From: Pseudonocardia sp. N23
GTDB lineage: Bacteria > Actinomycetota > Actinomycetes > Mycobacteriales > Pseudonocardiaceae
Reading direction: 5' to 3'
DNA length: 64,000 nt
Assembly (NCBI RefSeq): GCF_002583555.1
Contig: NZ_BEGX01000114.1
Location: 79,347-143,346, forward strand
Positions 56,881 to 64,000 of the stretch are shown piece by piece; the first letter of the stretch is position 1; each line of letters begins with the position of its first letter. The position numbers and the translations under genes are program-made. The notes beneath the pieces are model-generated. The model was not told the DNA's origin and searched no databases. It saw only the letters and a program-made list of their open reading frames with translations.

Positions 56881-56928
56881 CGAACGGCCTGGTCTCAGGG
56901 CTCGTGATGAGCCTGACCAGGCCGTTCG
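56881..56928 (-). terminator. Terminator after tRNA-Val(CAC)
   Basis: CGAACGGCCTGG (56881-56892) pairs with CCAGGCCGTTCG (56917-56928), and inner CAGGGCTC/GAGCCTG adds pairs. On the minus strand it directly follows the tRNA and is followed by TCATTTC. Confidence 0.85.
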
Positions 56929-56932
56929 GCTG

Positions 56933-57004
56933 TGGGCGATACTGGGATCGAACCAGTGACCTCTTCGGTGTGAACGAAGCGCTCTCCCCCTGAGCTAATC
57001 GCCC
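56933..57004 (-). tRNA. tRNA-Val(CAC)
   Basis: A 72-nt cloverleaf on the minus strand. The acceptor GGGCGAT pairs with ATCGCCC, discriminator A, no encoded CCA. D arm AGCTCAGGGGGAGAGC, anticodon arm CTTCG-TTCACAC-CGAAG with anticodon CAC, T arm ACTGGTTCGATCCCAGT. It reads the GUG codon. A strong terminator follows. Confidence 0.95.
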
Positions 57005-57025
57005 GCTGCCGTCGGCAACCCTACA

Positions 57026-57466
57026 TCACCCGAAGATCGGGCTCTTCAGCCAGGTCCAGTGATCCAGCCCGACCCAGCCCGCAACGAGATACAGCGCGTT
57101 GAGCAGCCACAACGTCGCCAGGACGATGGCGCCCGTGGCCAGCAGGACCAGGATCTTGACGGCCCAGTGCTGGCGGCCGAGCCAGTCGGTCCAGGCGTCG
57201 TACTTCCCGCGGGCGTACTTCAGGACGCGCTTGGCCCACGCGAACTCCGACGCCAGGATCGCCAGGCCCGCGAAGACGATGAGCCAGCCGGGCCCGGGGT
57301 ACGGGATCGCGATGATCCCGGCGACGAGCACCGCGGTGCCGACGACGCCGACGCCGATGCGCCAGGCACGTCGCCACGTCGGCCGCTCCTCGATCCGAGC
57401 CCGGAACGCCGCGATGCCCGTGGGCTCCTCGCGTTCGCCGGTCTGCTCGTCGGTCTTCTCGCTCAG
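57026..57466 (-). CDS. TIGR02611-family small membrane protein, probable CTG start
   Basis: A 146-residue membrane protein. VVGTAVLVAGIIAIPYPGPG and WLIVFAGLAILASEFAWAKR match the actinobacterial TIGR02611 (PGPGW) family, with a third helix VKILVLLATGAIVLATLWLL. The natural N-terminus SEKTDEQTGEREEP follows a CTG codon at 57466 that overlaps the anti-sigma stop as CTGA, in the same way as ATGA couplings elsewhere. No ATG, GTG or TTG in frame gives a better start. GGTGGAG lies just upstream. Function unknown. Confidence 0.82.
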   Translation of the reverse strand: MSEKTDEQTGEREEPTGIAAFRARIEERPTWRRAWRIGVGVVGTAVLVAGIIAIPYPGPGWLIVFAGLAILASEFAWAKRVLKYARGKYDAWTDWLGRQHWAVKILVLLATGAIVLATLWLLNALYLVAGWVGLDHWTWLKSPIFG

Positions 57467-58407
57467 ATCTCCACCTGCCCGGTCGCTACCACCTTGGTCG
57501 GCGAGGCGGGAGCGACACGGCCGCGCTCGAGCGAGATCGCGTACGCACCGTAGCTCGGCGCCTCGGGGCCCGATCCTATGGTGTGCGGTCCGGTTTGCGC
57601 TGATCCGACGTCGAACGTCCCGAGCGGGACGGGTGCGCCGTCGCCCATCCCCCACAACACGTAGGTGTCGTCTGCGGTGGAGTTGGCGGCGAGTCCGACA
57701 CTGGCGACGACGCGCGCGTCGCCGTCGACCATGACGGCGGCGACGGGCGCCTCACCTGGCGCGGCCGCGAGCCAGGCGTGGCTGACGCCGGGCCGGTCGA
57801 ACTGCGCGACCATGTCGACGATCGTCTGCGTCTGCGCGATCTGGGCGTCTCGCTGGTTCTGCAGCTGGACGGTGCGCGCGACGAGACCGCCGATCCCGGC
57901 GGCGACGATCAGCGCGAGTGCGGCAGCCACGAGGGTGCGGGCTCGTCGCCGGGGGGCGCGGTGACTCCCGGAGGCCGGCGGCCGCGAGGGACCACCCGGA
58001 CGCGACGGTGCCGGACCCGCGGGGCTGCCGGCGCGCGCACCGGGGCCGCCGACCGGAACGGCGTCACGCAGGGCCTCGCGCGGGACGGCTCCGCCCGGAC
58101 CGGCTCCGCTCGGACCGACACTGCCCGGGCCGACGTCGCGCCCGTCCGCCGGAGCGGGGCCGATCTGCGGGGTGCGGGCCGCCGCGTCGAGGATCGAGTC
58201 GCGCAGCCGGGCCGGCGGTTCGACCTGCTCGACCGAGGTCCCGAGCGCGGCGAGGACGCCCTCGGTGTCGCGCACGGCGGCCTGGCAGTCGGCGCAGCCG
58301 GGCAGGTGCGCGACGACCTCGAGCTCCTCGACCGGCTCGAGGGTGCGCAGGACGAGACCCACGGACTGTTCGACGCGCGGGCAACGGGGGCGGGTGGGGC
58401 CGTTCAC
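57463..58407 (-). CDS. Zinc-type anti-sigma factor with RskA-like C-terminal domain
   Basis: A 314-residue membrane anti-sigma factor. The N-terminal zinc motif HLPGCADC (His-x3-Cys-x2-Cys) is present. A long Gly/Pro/Ala linker follows (about 80-155), then one membrane helix TLVAAALALIVAAGIGGLVA (about 157-176) and an extracytoplasmic domain with YVLWGMGDGAPVPLGTFDVG, as in RskA. It should hold the sigma factor encoded just upstream until proteolysed. GTG start overlaps the sigma stop. Confidence 0.9.
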   Translation of the reverse strand: MNGPTRPRCPRVEQSVGLVLRTLEPVEELEVVAHLPGCADCQAAVRDTEGVLAALGTSVEQVEPPARLRDSILDAAARTPQIGPAPADGRDVGPGSVGPSGAGPGGAVPREALRDAVPVGGPGARAGSPAGPAPSRPGGPSRPPASGSHRAPRRRARTLVAAALALIVAAGIGGLVARTVQLQNQRDAQIAQTQTIVDMVAQFDRPGVSHAWLAAAPGEAPVAAVMVDGDARVVASVGLAANSTADDTYVLWGMGDGAPVPLGTFDVGSAQTGPHTIGSGPEAPSYGAYAISLERGRVAPASPTKVVATGQVEI

Positions 58408-59126
58408 CGGACACCTCCCGACAGGTCGCCGGGGAGGTCGCCGGACAGCGAGCCCAGTAGGCCGCGCAGCTTCTGTATCCCGGTGAACATCCGCGACTTG
58501 ACGGTGCCGAGCGGCACGCCGACGAGAGCGGCCACCTCGCGCTGGGTGTAGCCACCGAAGTAGGCAAGGGCGAGTGCCTGGCGCTGGTCGGCGGGCAGGG
58601 TGCCGAGCGCGTCGCGGACCTGTCCGGCGACGACGGCGCCGAGCGCGGCCTGGTCGGCTCCCGGTCCGGCGGGGGCCGAGCGGTCGTCGCCCTCCTCCGC
58701 GGCGGGCACGGTGCGGCGGCGGACGGCGCTCTCACGACGGACGGCGTCGACGGACTTGTGGTGGACGAGCGTCATCAGCCAGGAGCCGAACGCGCCACGG
58801 GCGGGGTCGAACCGGGCGGGGTCGCGCCACACGGCGAGGAACACCTCCTGCACGACGTCCTCGGCGATCCCCTCGTCGACACAGATCCGTCGCGCGAGGG
58901 AGAACGCGGGCCGGCCGTACCGGTCGTACAGAGCGGCGAGAGCGGTGGCGTCGCCGCCGGCCATGCGGCGGACGAGCGCGTCGTCGGCTGGGTCGTCGGC
59001 CCGGCCGGGCGCGGAGCGTGGCATGCGGGTCGCGCTGTCCGGTGACCGGCCGCGCGGACCCGACGCGCCGCGTTCTCCGGTCGGGTCGGCCACCAGGGTG
59101 TTCCTCACGTCAGTAGTTCGCACCAT
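58404..59126 (-). CDS. ECF RNA polymerase sigma factor
   Basis: A 240-residue ECF sigma factor. Region 2 includes LYDRYGRPAFSLARRICVDE and AEDVVQEVFLAVWRDPARFD; region 4 includes TLPADQRQALALAYFGGYTQ and REVAALVGVPLGTVKSRMFT. It is coupled to the RskA-type anti-sigma gene by overlap, the layout of SigK/RskA-like systems. I chose the ATG at 59126; GTG 59144 is possible, and the first 50 residues are low-complexity. Confidence 0.9.
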   Translation of the reverse strand: MVRTTDVRNTLVADPTGERGASGPRGRSPDSATRMPRSAPGRADDPADDALVRRMAGGDATALAALYDRYGRPAFSLARRICVDEGIAEDVVQEVFLAVWRDPARFDPARGAFGSWLMTLVHHKSVDAVRRESAVRRRTVPAAEEGDDRSAPAGPGADQAALGAVVAGQVRDALGTLPADQRQALALAYFGGYTQREVAALVGVPLGTVKSRMFTGIQKLRGLLGSLSGDLPGDLSGGVR

Positions 59127-59336
59127 CCCCGGTGCGCGGTTCACCTTATGTTGCCCGGCCGTGCTGCCGCGCGCCGATCATGCAGGTCGGAGCGTTGTCG
59201 AGGGCTCGCGGACACCCTGCAGAGTGGAAATCGCCGATCTTTCGGGCGGACTCGCCGTAGTCGACCCGTCACATCTTCGCCACACGCTCGTTTTTGTGCA
59301 TGACGGACCACGCGGGACCCCAGGAAGAGGAGCACG

Positions 59337-59753
59337 ATGCGCGACGTAACCAACATCATCTGCAAGCAGACGGTGTTCGAGCTGATCGCTCCCGACTCGA
59401 CGGTCTCCGTGAACGTCGAGCTGACCTACTCGTTCCGAGACCCGTTCGCGGTCGAAGCGTCGTTCCGGACCGGAACCGCGCAGCCGGTCGTCTGGGTCTT
59501 CGCGCGCGAGCTCCTCGCCGACGGCCTGTCGGAGGCCGCGGGCGACGGCGACGTGACGGTCGCCCCGATCGAGCGGGACCAGGTCGAGCTGGTCCTCACC
59601 TCGCCGTCGGGGCACGCCCGTTTCCACGCCGACGCCGCGGTGCTGTCGGACTTCCTCGAGCACACCTATGCCGCTGTGCCGCAGGGCTCGGAGTACTCGT
59701 GGCTCGACTTCGACGCCGCCCTCACCGACCTCCTCGAGAAGACCATGGACTGA
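59337..59753 (+). CDS. SsgA-like sporulation/cell-division regulator (SALP)
   Basis: A 138-residue SsgA/SsgB-like protein. It has VELTYSFRDPFAVEASFRTG, VVWVFARELLADGLSEAAGD and RFHADAAVLSDFLEHTYAAV, the core of the family that directs septum site selection and morphology in sporulating actinomycetes. GGAAGAGGAG precedes the ATG. Its presence, usually limited to morphologically complex actinobacteria, supports the taxonomic call. Confidence 0.92.
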   Translation: MRDVTNIICKQTVFELIAPDSTVSVNVELTYSFRDPFAVEASFRTGTAQPVVWVFARELLADGLSEAAGDGDVTVAPIERDQVELVLTSPSGHARFHADAAVLSDFLEHTYAAVPQGSEYSWLDFDAALTDLLEKTMD

Positions 59754-59854
59754 ACCTGCTGATCAGGGGTCACGCGTGGGCCAGGAGGGGGGTGCTTGCA
59801 CCGGCCCTCCAGGCTTGCGCTAATGTTTCCCCATCGCACCGACACGGTGCACAT

Positions 59855-59927
59855 GCGGACGTAGCGCAGCTGGTAGCGCATCACCTTGCCAAGGTGAGGG
59901 TCGCGGGTTCGAATCCCGTCGTCCGCT
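59855..59927 (+). tRNA. tRNA-Gly(GCC)
   Basis: A 73-nt cloverleaf. Acceptor GCGGACG/CGTCCGC, discriminator T, D arm AGCGCAGCTGGTAGCGC, anticodon arm CACCT-TGCCA-AGGTG region with anticodon GCC, T arm GCGGGTTCGAATCCCGT. First of three clustered tRNA genes. Confidence 0.95.
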
Positions 59928-59994
59928 CGGAGGAATCTCGAGTCTACTTCTGGACCTCCAGGTCTCGAACCACCGGAGTGATCCGGGGGGATCG

Positions 59995-60066
59995 GGCGGA
60001 GTGGCCGAGTGGCTTAGGCAAGGGCCTGCAAAGCCCTGTACGCGGGTTCGATTCCCGCCTCCGCCT
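59995..60066 (+). tRNA. tRNA-Cys(GCA)
   Basis: A 72-nt cloverleaf. Acceptor GGCGGAG/CTCCGCC, discriminator T, anticodon loop CTGCAAA with anticodon GCA, T arm GCGGGTTCGATTCCCGC. It ends one base before the next tRNA, so the two are processed from a common transcript. Confidence 0.95.
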
Positions 60067-60067
60067 C

Positions 60068-60139
60068 GGGCGATTAGCTCAGTGGGAGAGCGCTTCCTTG
60101 ACACGGAAGAGGTCACAAGTTCAATCCTTGTATCGCCCA
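60068..60139 (+). tRNA. tRNA-Val(GAC)
   Basis: A 72-nt cloverleaf. Acceptor GGGCGAT/ATCGCCC, discriminator A, anticodon arm CTTCC-TTGACAC-GGAAG with anticodon GAC, T arm ACAAGTTCAATCCTTGT. It reads GUC/GUU and complements the CAC species at 56933. Confidence 0.95.
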
Positions 60140-60149
60140 CCACCCGAGG

Positions 60150-60183
60150 AAATCCCCCGTCCATGATGGACGGGGGATTTTTT
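60150..60183 (+). terminator. Rho-independent terminator of the tRNA cluster
   Basis: AAATCCCCCGTCCAT pairs with ATGGACGGGGGATTT and is followed by a run of T. It lies 10 bp after tRNA-Val. Confidence 0.95.
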
Positions 60184-60202
60184 CATGTCGGGCCGACGAC
60201 TG

Positions 60203-61651
60203 TCAGGCCGCGGCGCCGAACCATGCCGGCATCCTCTCGGTGAGGTCCCGCTGGTCCTCGCCGACCCACGCCACGTGGCCGTCCGGGCGCAGGAGCACCG
60301 CGGCGCCGTCAGGCACGTCCCCCATGCCGACCAGGGGATCGACGACATGGTCGACCCGGTCCTCCCAGCCCGCGACCGACAGCCTGCCGGTGCGGTCCAG
60401 CAACATCCCCCGGCCGGAGCGCATGCGTTCGTAGAGCCGGCCCTCCTCCAGCGCGACGTCGCGCAGCCGTCGCCCCAGCAGCCGGTGACCGTCGCCGAGG
60501 TCGTAGCGGACGTTGATCGCGGTGATCTTCTCGACGAGGTACCGGTTGACCTCCTCGAAGTCCATGACCTCCGCGAGCAGCCTGCGCACGGCGCGGGGGC
60601 CGGGTTCGTCGGTCATCAGCACGAGCTGGGCGCGGGTGTTGTCGAGGACGGCGGCGGCGACGGGGTGCCGCTCGGTCTCGTAGGTGTCGAGCAGGCCGCC
60701 GGGAGCCCAGCCGGCGACAGTGGCCGCGAGCTTCCACCCGAGGTTGAACGCGTCCTGGATGCCCAGGTTGAGGCCCTGTCCACCCATCGGCGGGTGCACG
60801 TGGGCGGCGTCGCCCGCGAGCAGGACGCGGCCGACGCGATAGTGCTGGGCCTGCCGGGTGGCGTCCCCGAACCGGGACAGCCAGCGCGGCGAGTGCACGC
60901 CGAAGTCGGTGCCCGCGTACGCCGTGAGCCGGCTGCGGAAGTCGTCGATGGTCGGGGTCGCCGTGCGGTCCTCGGTCACCCCGGCTGCGGGGACGACGAC
61001 GCGGTAGAGCCCGTCGGCACCCGGTCCGGTGACGGGGCCGAGGCCGAACCGCAGCTCGCGGCGGCGGACCTCGGTGACGACGGCGACGACCGTCTCCGGG
61101 TCGGCGGTGACCCGCATCTCCCCCAGCAACGTGTCGACGCGGCTCGGTTCCCCGGGGAACGCGATCCCGGCGAGACCGCGCACGGTGCTGCGCCCGCCGT
61201 CGCAGCCGACGAGCCAGCTCCCGCGGACCGAGGTGTCGTCGCCCAGCTCGACGGTGACGCCGTCGTCGTCCTGCGCCAGCCCGGTGACCGCGCAGCCGCG
61301 ACGCACCTCGGCACCGGCGGCGACCGCGTGCTCGGTGAGCAGCCGGTCGGTCAGCGGCTGCGGGATGCCCAGTACGTAGCCGTGGGCGGTGTCGAGCCCC
61401 TCGGGCGCGGGTTTCGGGATGGCGGCGAAGAAGCCCCCGAGGAGGTGGGGGCGGCCGTTCTCGAGGAACCTCTCCAGCAGCCCGCGCTGGTCCATCACCT
61501 CGATGCTGCGAACGTGGAGCCCGAGGGACCGCACGTTCGGTGGCGGCGCCTCCTCCTTCTCCACGACGAGCACGGTGACCCCGTGCAGCCGCAGCTCGCC
61601 GGCCAGCATCATGGCGGTGGGCCCGCCACCGGCGATGACGACGTCGTACAT
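60203..61651 (-). CDS. rox: Rifampicin monooxygenase
   Basis: A 482-residue class A FAD monooxygenase. MYDVVIAGGGPTAMMLAGEL is the FAD site. GLHVRSIEVMDQRGLLERFL, TDFGVHSPRWLSRFGDATRQ, VLLAGDAAHVHPPMGGQGLN and LSVAGWEDRVDHVV follow known rifampicin monooxygenases (Rox, Iri) almost word for word as I recall them. These enzymes hydroxylate and linearise rifamycins, giving resistance. The ATG at 61651 is natural. A rifamycin-associated element (61732-61750) lies 80 bp upstream in its promoter, so it is probably rifamycin-inducible. Confidence 0.92.
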   Translation of the reverse strand: MYDVVIAGGGPTAMMLAGELRLHGVTVLVVEKEEAPPPNVRSLGLHVRSIEVMDQRGLLERFLENGRPHLLGGFFAAIPKPAPEGLDTAHGYVLGIPQPLTDRLLTEHAVAAGAEVRRGCAVTGLAQDDDGVTVELGDDTSVRGSWLVGCDGGRSTVRGLAGIAFPGEPSRVDTLLGEMRVTADPETVVAVVTEVRRRELRFGLGPVTGPGADGLYRVVVPAAGVTEDRTATPTIDDFRSRLTAYAGTDFGVHSPRWLSRFGDATRQAQHYRVGRVLLAGDAAHVHPPMGGQGLNLGIQDAFNLGWKLAATVAGWAPGGLLDTYETERHPVAAAVLDNTRAQLVLMTDEPGPRAVRRLLAEVMDFEEVNRYLVEKITAINVRYDLGDGHRLLGRRLRDVALEEGRLYERMRSGRGMLLDRTGRLSVAGWEDRVDHVVDPLVGMGDVPDGAAVLLRPDGHVAWVGEDQRDLTERMPAWFGAAA

Positions 61652-61731
61652 GAACCACCCGTCTCCTCGGGCCGGCCGCGCCCGTTCTCGCAGGTCGTGG
61701 CGTTCGGCCGGGCGATTCTGCGGCAGCGGTG

Positions 61732-61750
61732 GGGGCTTGCGGCAAGTCCC
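61732..61750. promoter_or_regulatory. Rifamycin-associated element (RAE)
   Basis: GGGGCTTGCGGCAAGTCCC is a near-perfect 19-bp inverted repeat matching the RAE that precedes rifamycin-inactivating genes in actinomycetes. It lies 80 bp before the rox start, in the only gap between rox and the ClC gene upstream. Confidence 0.92.
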
Positions 61751-61785
61751 CCGGCGAGCTGTACCTTGAGGTGGGGCCAGGGAGT

Positions 61786-63168
61786 TCAGCGCGGTGCGGG
61801 CACCTCGGACAGCCGCGCGGAGTAGATCGAGTAGCCGTCGACCCAGCGGGCCACCGCTGTCGCGATCAACGTGACCGCGGCCGCGGGCGCCATGATCTCG
61901 AAGCCGCTGTGGGTGAGTTCCAGGACGAGCGCCAGCGCGGCGAGCGGCGCCTGCATCCCGGCGCCGAGCATCGCGGCGGCCCCCATCATCGCGAAGGCAC
62001 CGACGGGCGCGCCCGGCCACACCAGCGCCCACACCGATCCGAGGAACCCGCCCAGGACCGCCCCGGTCGACAGCGTCGGGGTGAGCAGCCCACCGGCGGC
62101 GCCGCTACCGAGACACAACGTCGTGACCAGGGGTTTGAGGACCATCAGGATCGCGAACAGGACAAGGTCGCCGGAGCCGAGGAACGCGTCGCGGGCGATG
62201 CCCTGGCCGTTGCCGTAGAGCTGGGGCCAGAGCAGGCCCAGCGCGGCGAGGACGGCGAACGCCCCGAGCGGGGCCACGAGCTCCCACCGGCCCCGCGGAC
62301 GGTGGTGCGACACCCACGCGACGAGCCGCACGAACCCGACGGCCGCCAGCCCGATGACCGGCCCGGCGAGCAGCGCCCACGCGACCTCGGAGAGGTGGAA
62401 CGGGTAGTCGGGGATGCCCGGGTAGACCGGGCCGGTCGGGAGGTAGACCCAGCCGACGCAGGTCGCGATCGCCGACGACGCGAGCGCCGGGAGGATTACC
62501 GGCAGCCGGACCGTCCCGCAGAGGACCTCGGCGGTGAAGAGGGCACCGGCGAGCGGCACGTTGTAGACGGCGGCGACGCCCGCGCCCGCCCCGCAGGCGA
62601 CGAGCAGCCGGCGCTGGGCCGCGCTCAGCCCGAGCGGGTGGGCGAGGACGCTGCCGCAGACCCCGCCCATGAGCTTGGGGGCGGCCTCCCGGCCCAGCGA
62701 CGCGCCGAGCCCGACGACGATCTCCGACAGCACCGACGTCCCGGCGCTGCGTGGAACCGACAGCCTGCCATCGCCGCGCCAGATGGCGTCGTCCACCTCT
62801 GCGGGTCCGGAGGTCCTGCGGCGCAGCACGTACCAGCCGACGCCGGCGATCACGCCGGCGGCGAGCAGCGGCAGGACGCGGCGCAGCGGGTCGGCCGCGG
62901 CGACGGCGGCCTCGACGTCACCGGTCGGGGTGCCCGCGGCGGCGCCGAAGGCCAGGCCCTGCACCGAGTAGAGGACGAGCATCAGCGCTACGCCTGCGAG
63001 GCCCGCCCCGATCCCGGTGAGCGCCACCGCCACCCAGAACCGGCCGGTGAGCGGCACGTCGCCGTCGCCGGTGACGTTGGGCTGCTCCATCGCGCCACGA
63101 CCGGAGGCGATCCTGCTGCGCAGCAACGGTTTCGGCTCGCGTCGCCGCTCGGAGGGCCCTTTCGGCAC
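61786..63168 (-). CDS. ClC-family chloride channel/transporter
   Basis: A 460-residue membrane protein with about 12 hydrophobic segments. The ClC selectivity motifs are visible as LGASLGREAAPKLMGGV (the gating Glu kept) and GSGAAGGLLTPTLSTGAVLG. The substrate-near motif GSGIP is not evident at the first site. The proton-glutamate position cannot be assigned by eye. GTG at 63168 has GGGAGGGA upstream; an internal ATG (63090) is possible. Confidence 0.9.
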   Translation of the reverse strand: MPKGPSERRREPKPLLRSRIASGRGAMEQPNVTGDGDVPLTGRFWVAVALTGIGAGLAGVALMLVLYSVQGLAFGAAAGTPTGDVEAAVAAADPLRRVLPLLAAGVIAGVGWYVLRRRTSGPAEVDDAIWRGDGRLSVPRSAGTSVLSEIVVGLGASLGREAAPKLMGGVCGSVLAHPLGLSAAQRRLLVACGAGAGVAAVYNVPLAGALFTAEVLCGTVRLPVILPALASSAIATCVGWVYLPTGPVYPGIPDYPFHLSEVAWALLAGPVIGLAAVGFVRLVAWVSHHRPRGRWELVAPLGAFAVLAALGLLWPQLYGNGQGIARDAFLGSGDLVLFAILMVLKPLVTTLCLGSGAAGGLLTPTLSTGAVLGGFLGSVWALVWPGAPVGAFAMMGAAAMLGAGMQAPLAALALVLELTHSGFEIMAPAAAVTLIATAVARWVDGYSIYSARLSEVPAPR

Positions 63169-63273
63169 GGTCCCTCCCCACGTCGGTCCGGCCGGTCGGT
63201 GTCAATGTCCGGTCATCCTTGCCGATGCGTCGTCCGCGCGGCGAGCGGCCCCGGCGCGACCGACGTCACCTGA

Positions 63274-63290
63274 ATACCCCCTGGTGGTAT
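63274..63290. promoter_or_regulatory. CsoR-like copper operator, distal
   Basis: ATACCCCCTGGTGGTAT, an inverted repeat of the ATACC-N-GGTAT type. It lies 49 bp before the DUF4396 start and 15 bp before the proximal site. Confidence 0.6.
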
Positions 63291-63305
63291 CCAGAAACCC
63301 GGCGT

Positions 63306-63322
63306 ATACCTACCGGGGGTAT
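63306..63322. promoter_or_regulatory. CsoR-like copper operator, proximal
   Basis: ATACCTACCGGGGGTAT closely matches the CsoR consensus ATACCCTACGGGGGTAT as I recall it. It lies 16 bp before the ATG, so bound repressor would block transcription or translation start. Confidence 0.7.
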
Positions 63323-63338
63323 CAGGAGGAGGCACGAG

Positions 63339-63800
63339 ATGACCGACCACACCACCCACACCGTCACCTGGGGCACCGCGGCACAGGCGACGCTGCACTG
63401 CCTCACCGGCTGCGCGATCGGCGAGGTCCTCGGCATGGTGATCGGCACTGCGCTCGGGCTGCACACCGTCGCGACGATCGCGCTCTCGATCGCGCTCGCG
63501 TTCGTGTTCGGCTACGCGCTGACGATGCGCGGCGTGCTGCGCGCGGGCGTCGGACTGCGCCGCGCACTGCGGATCGCGCTCGCTGCCGACACCGTCTCGA
63601 TCGCTGTGATGGAGGTCGTCGACAACACGGTGATGGCGACGGTGCCCGGCGCGATGGATGCCGGACTCACGTCGGCGTTGTTCTGGACCGCGCTGGCGTC
63701 GTCACTCGTGGTCGCGTTCCTGCTGACCACGCCGGTGAACCGCTGGATGATCAGTCGTGGGCTCGGGCACGCCGTCGTGCACGCCCAGCACGCGCACTGA
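63339..63800 (+). CDS. DUF4396 membrane protein
   Basis: A 153-residue protein with four hydrophobic helices. ATLHCLTGCAIGEVLGMVIG holds the conserved His-Cys-x3-Cys, which could bind copper, and MEVVDNTVMATVPGAMDAGL and TPVNRWMISRGLGHAVVHAQ with a His-rich tail match DUF4396. AGGAGG precedes the ATG. Two CsoR-like sites in the promoter imply copper-responsive expression. A role in copper handling is inference from motif and operator. Confidence 0.85.
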   Translation: MTDHTTHTVTWGTAAQATLHCLTGCAIGEVLGMVIGTALGLHTVATIALSIALAFVFGYALTMRGVLRAGVGLRRALRIALAADTVSIAVMEVVDNTVMATVPGAMDAGLTSALFWTALASSLVVAFLLTTPVNRWMISRGLGHAVVHAQHAH

Positions 63801-63920
63801 CCCTTCGATTTCGTGTGAGGGAAGGCTGGCTTCACCGAATGCTGCCCTGGGCCCGATCGGGGGCGCGCAGGTCCTCGACGACCTGGAGCGACTGATCAGC
63901 TCCTGACCCGCACGTGCCTG

Positions 63921-63953
63921 TGTCACCGGCGCGATCGGATCGCGCCGGTGACA
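63921..63953 (+). terminator. Strong hairpin near the right edge
   Basis: TGTCACCGGCGCGATC (63921-63936) is complementary to GATCGCGCCGGTGACA (63938-63953). It could end transcription from the DUF4396 gene, or of the gene beyond the edge. A short frame ending VLDDLERLISS just before it may be a gene remnant. Confidence 0.8.
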
Positions 63954-64000
63954 CGTTCGGCAGTCGGTGTCGCCGGCGGGTGCTGGTCCGCGCCGCCGGT

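Overview
The window is very GC-rich DNA with GTG, TTG and probably CTG start codons, stop/start overlaps (ATGA, GTGA), an SsgA-like sporulation protein, an actinobacterial-type adenosine kinase and a sigma-54-type activator that appears to have lost its sigma-54 contact loop. This points to an actinomycete, most likely in the Pseudonocardiaceae (inference). No insertion sequence, CRISPR array or prophage was seen.

Region 1 (0-24 kb) is a bacterial microcompartment (BMC) locus. It opens with the 3' end of metK, then purU, adoK and folD, a set for SAM supply, adenosine salvage and one-carbon oxidation. A first BMC-H gene follows, pointing the other way and lying between folD and a duplicated folD tail. 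Next is a four-gene operon (4063-9084): a free-standing phosphohistidine swivel domain, an unrecognised 476-residue protein, a 206-residue helical protein, and a PPDK-like protein. The PPDK-like protein keeps its ATP-grasp and phospho-His domains, but its pyruvate/PEP barrel has lost the motifs that should bind substrate. A converging group encodes a tyrosine phosphatase, a HAD hydrolase with a long tail and a DUF7065-like protein. The core shell operon (12.2-20.3 kb) encodes BMC-P, BMC-H, a CoA-acylating aldehyde dehydrogenase, an EutJ-like protein, BMC-T, a malate-dehydrogenase-like protein with an apparent encapsulation peptide, a zinc alcohol dehydrogenase and a GAF/PucR regulator. A third BMC-H, an AcoR-like regulator and a second zinc alcohol dehydrogenase close the locus. 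No known BMC signature enzyme and no PduL-type phosphotransacylase is visible, so the substrate cannot be assigned. This is the best candidate for an undescribed system.

Region 2 (24-39.6 kb, with a satellite operon at 48-51 kb) is a catabolic regulon. It has a Baeyer-Villiger-type monooxygenase, acyl-CoA synthetase, two MaoC-type hydratases, a PrpD-family protein, a zinc dehydrogenase, three enoyl-CoA hydratase-like proteins, a branched-chain-type ABC importer and two similar TetR repressors. Near-identical palindromes, consensus CGACCGACTRGTCGGTCG, lie before five transcription units, including the FAH/GMC oxidoreductase operon at 48 kb. A DyP peroxidase with an encapsulin cargo tail lies at 40 kb without an encapsulin gene beside it. 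A meta-cleavage operon (41-45 kb: flavin monooxygenase, MhpB-type extradiol dioxygenase, dienelactone hydrolase-like and alpha/beta hydrolase) has a divergent AraC regulator.

Region 3 (46-64 kb) is mixed chromosome: a CocE-type hydrolase, relics of LuxR, siderophore-binding and LysR genes, a single-chain triple RidA protein, a Cys/Asp/Tyr repeat miniprotein, an ECF sigma/anti-sigma pair, an SsgA-like gene, four tRNAs (Val-CAC, Gly-GCC, Cys-GCA, Val-GAC), a rifampicin monooxygenase gene preceded by a rifamycin-associated element, a ClC channel, and a DUF4396 membrane protein behind two CsoR-like copper operators.
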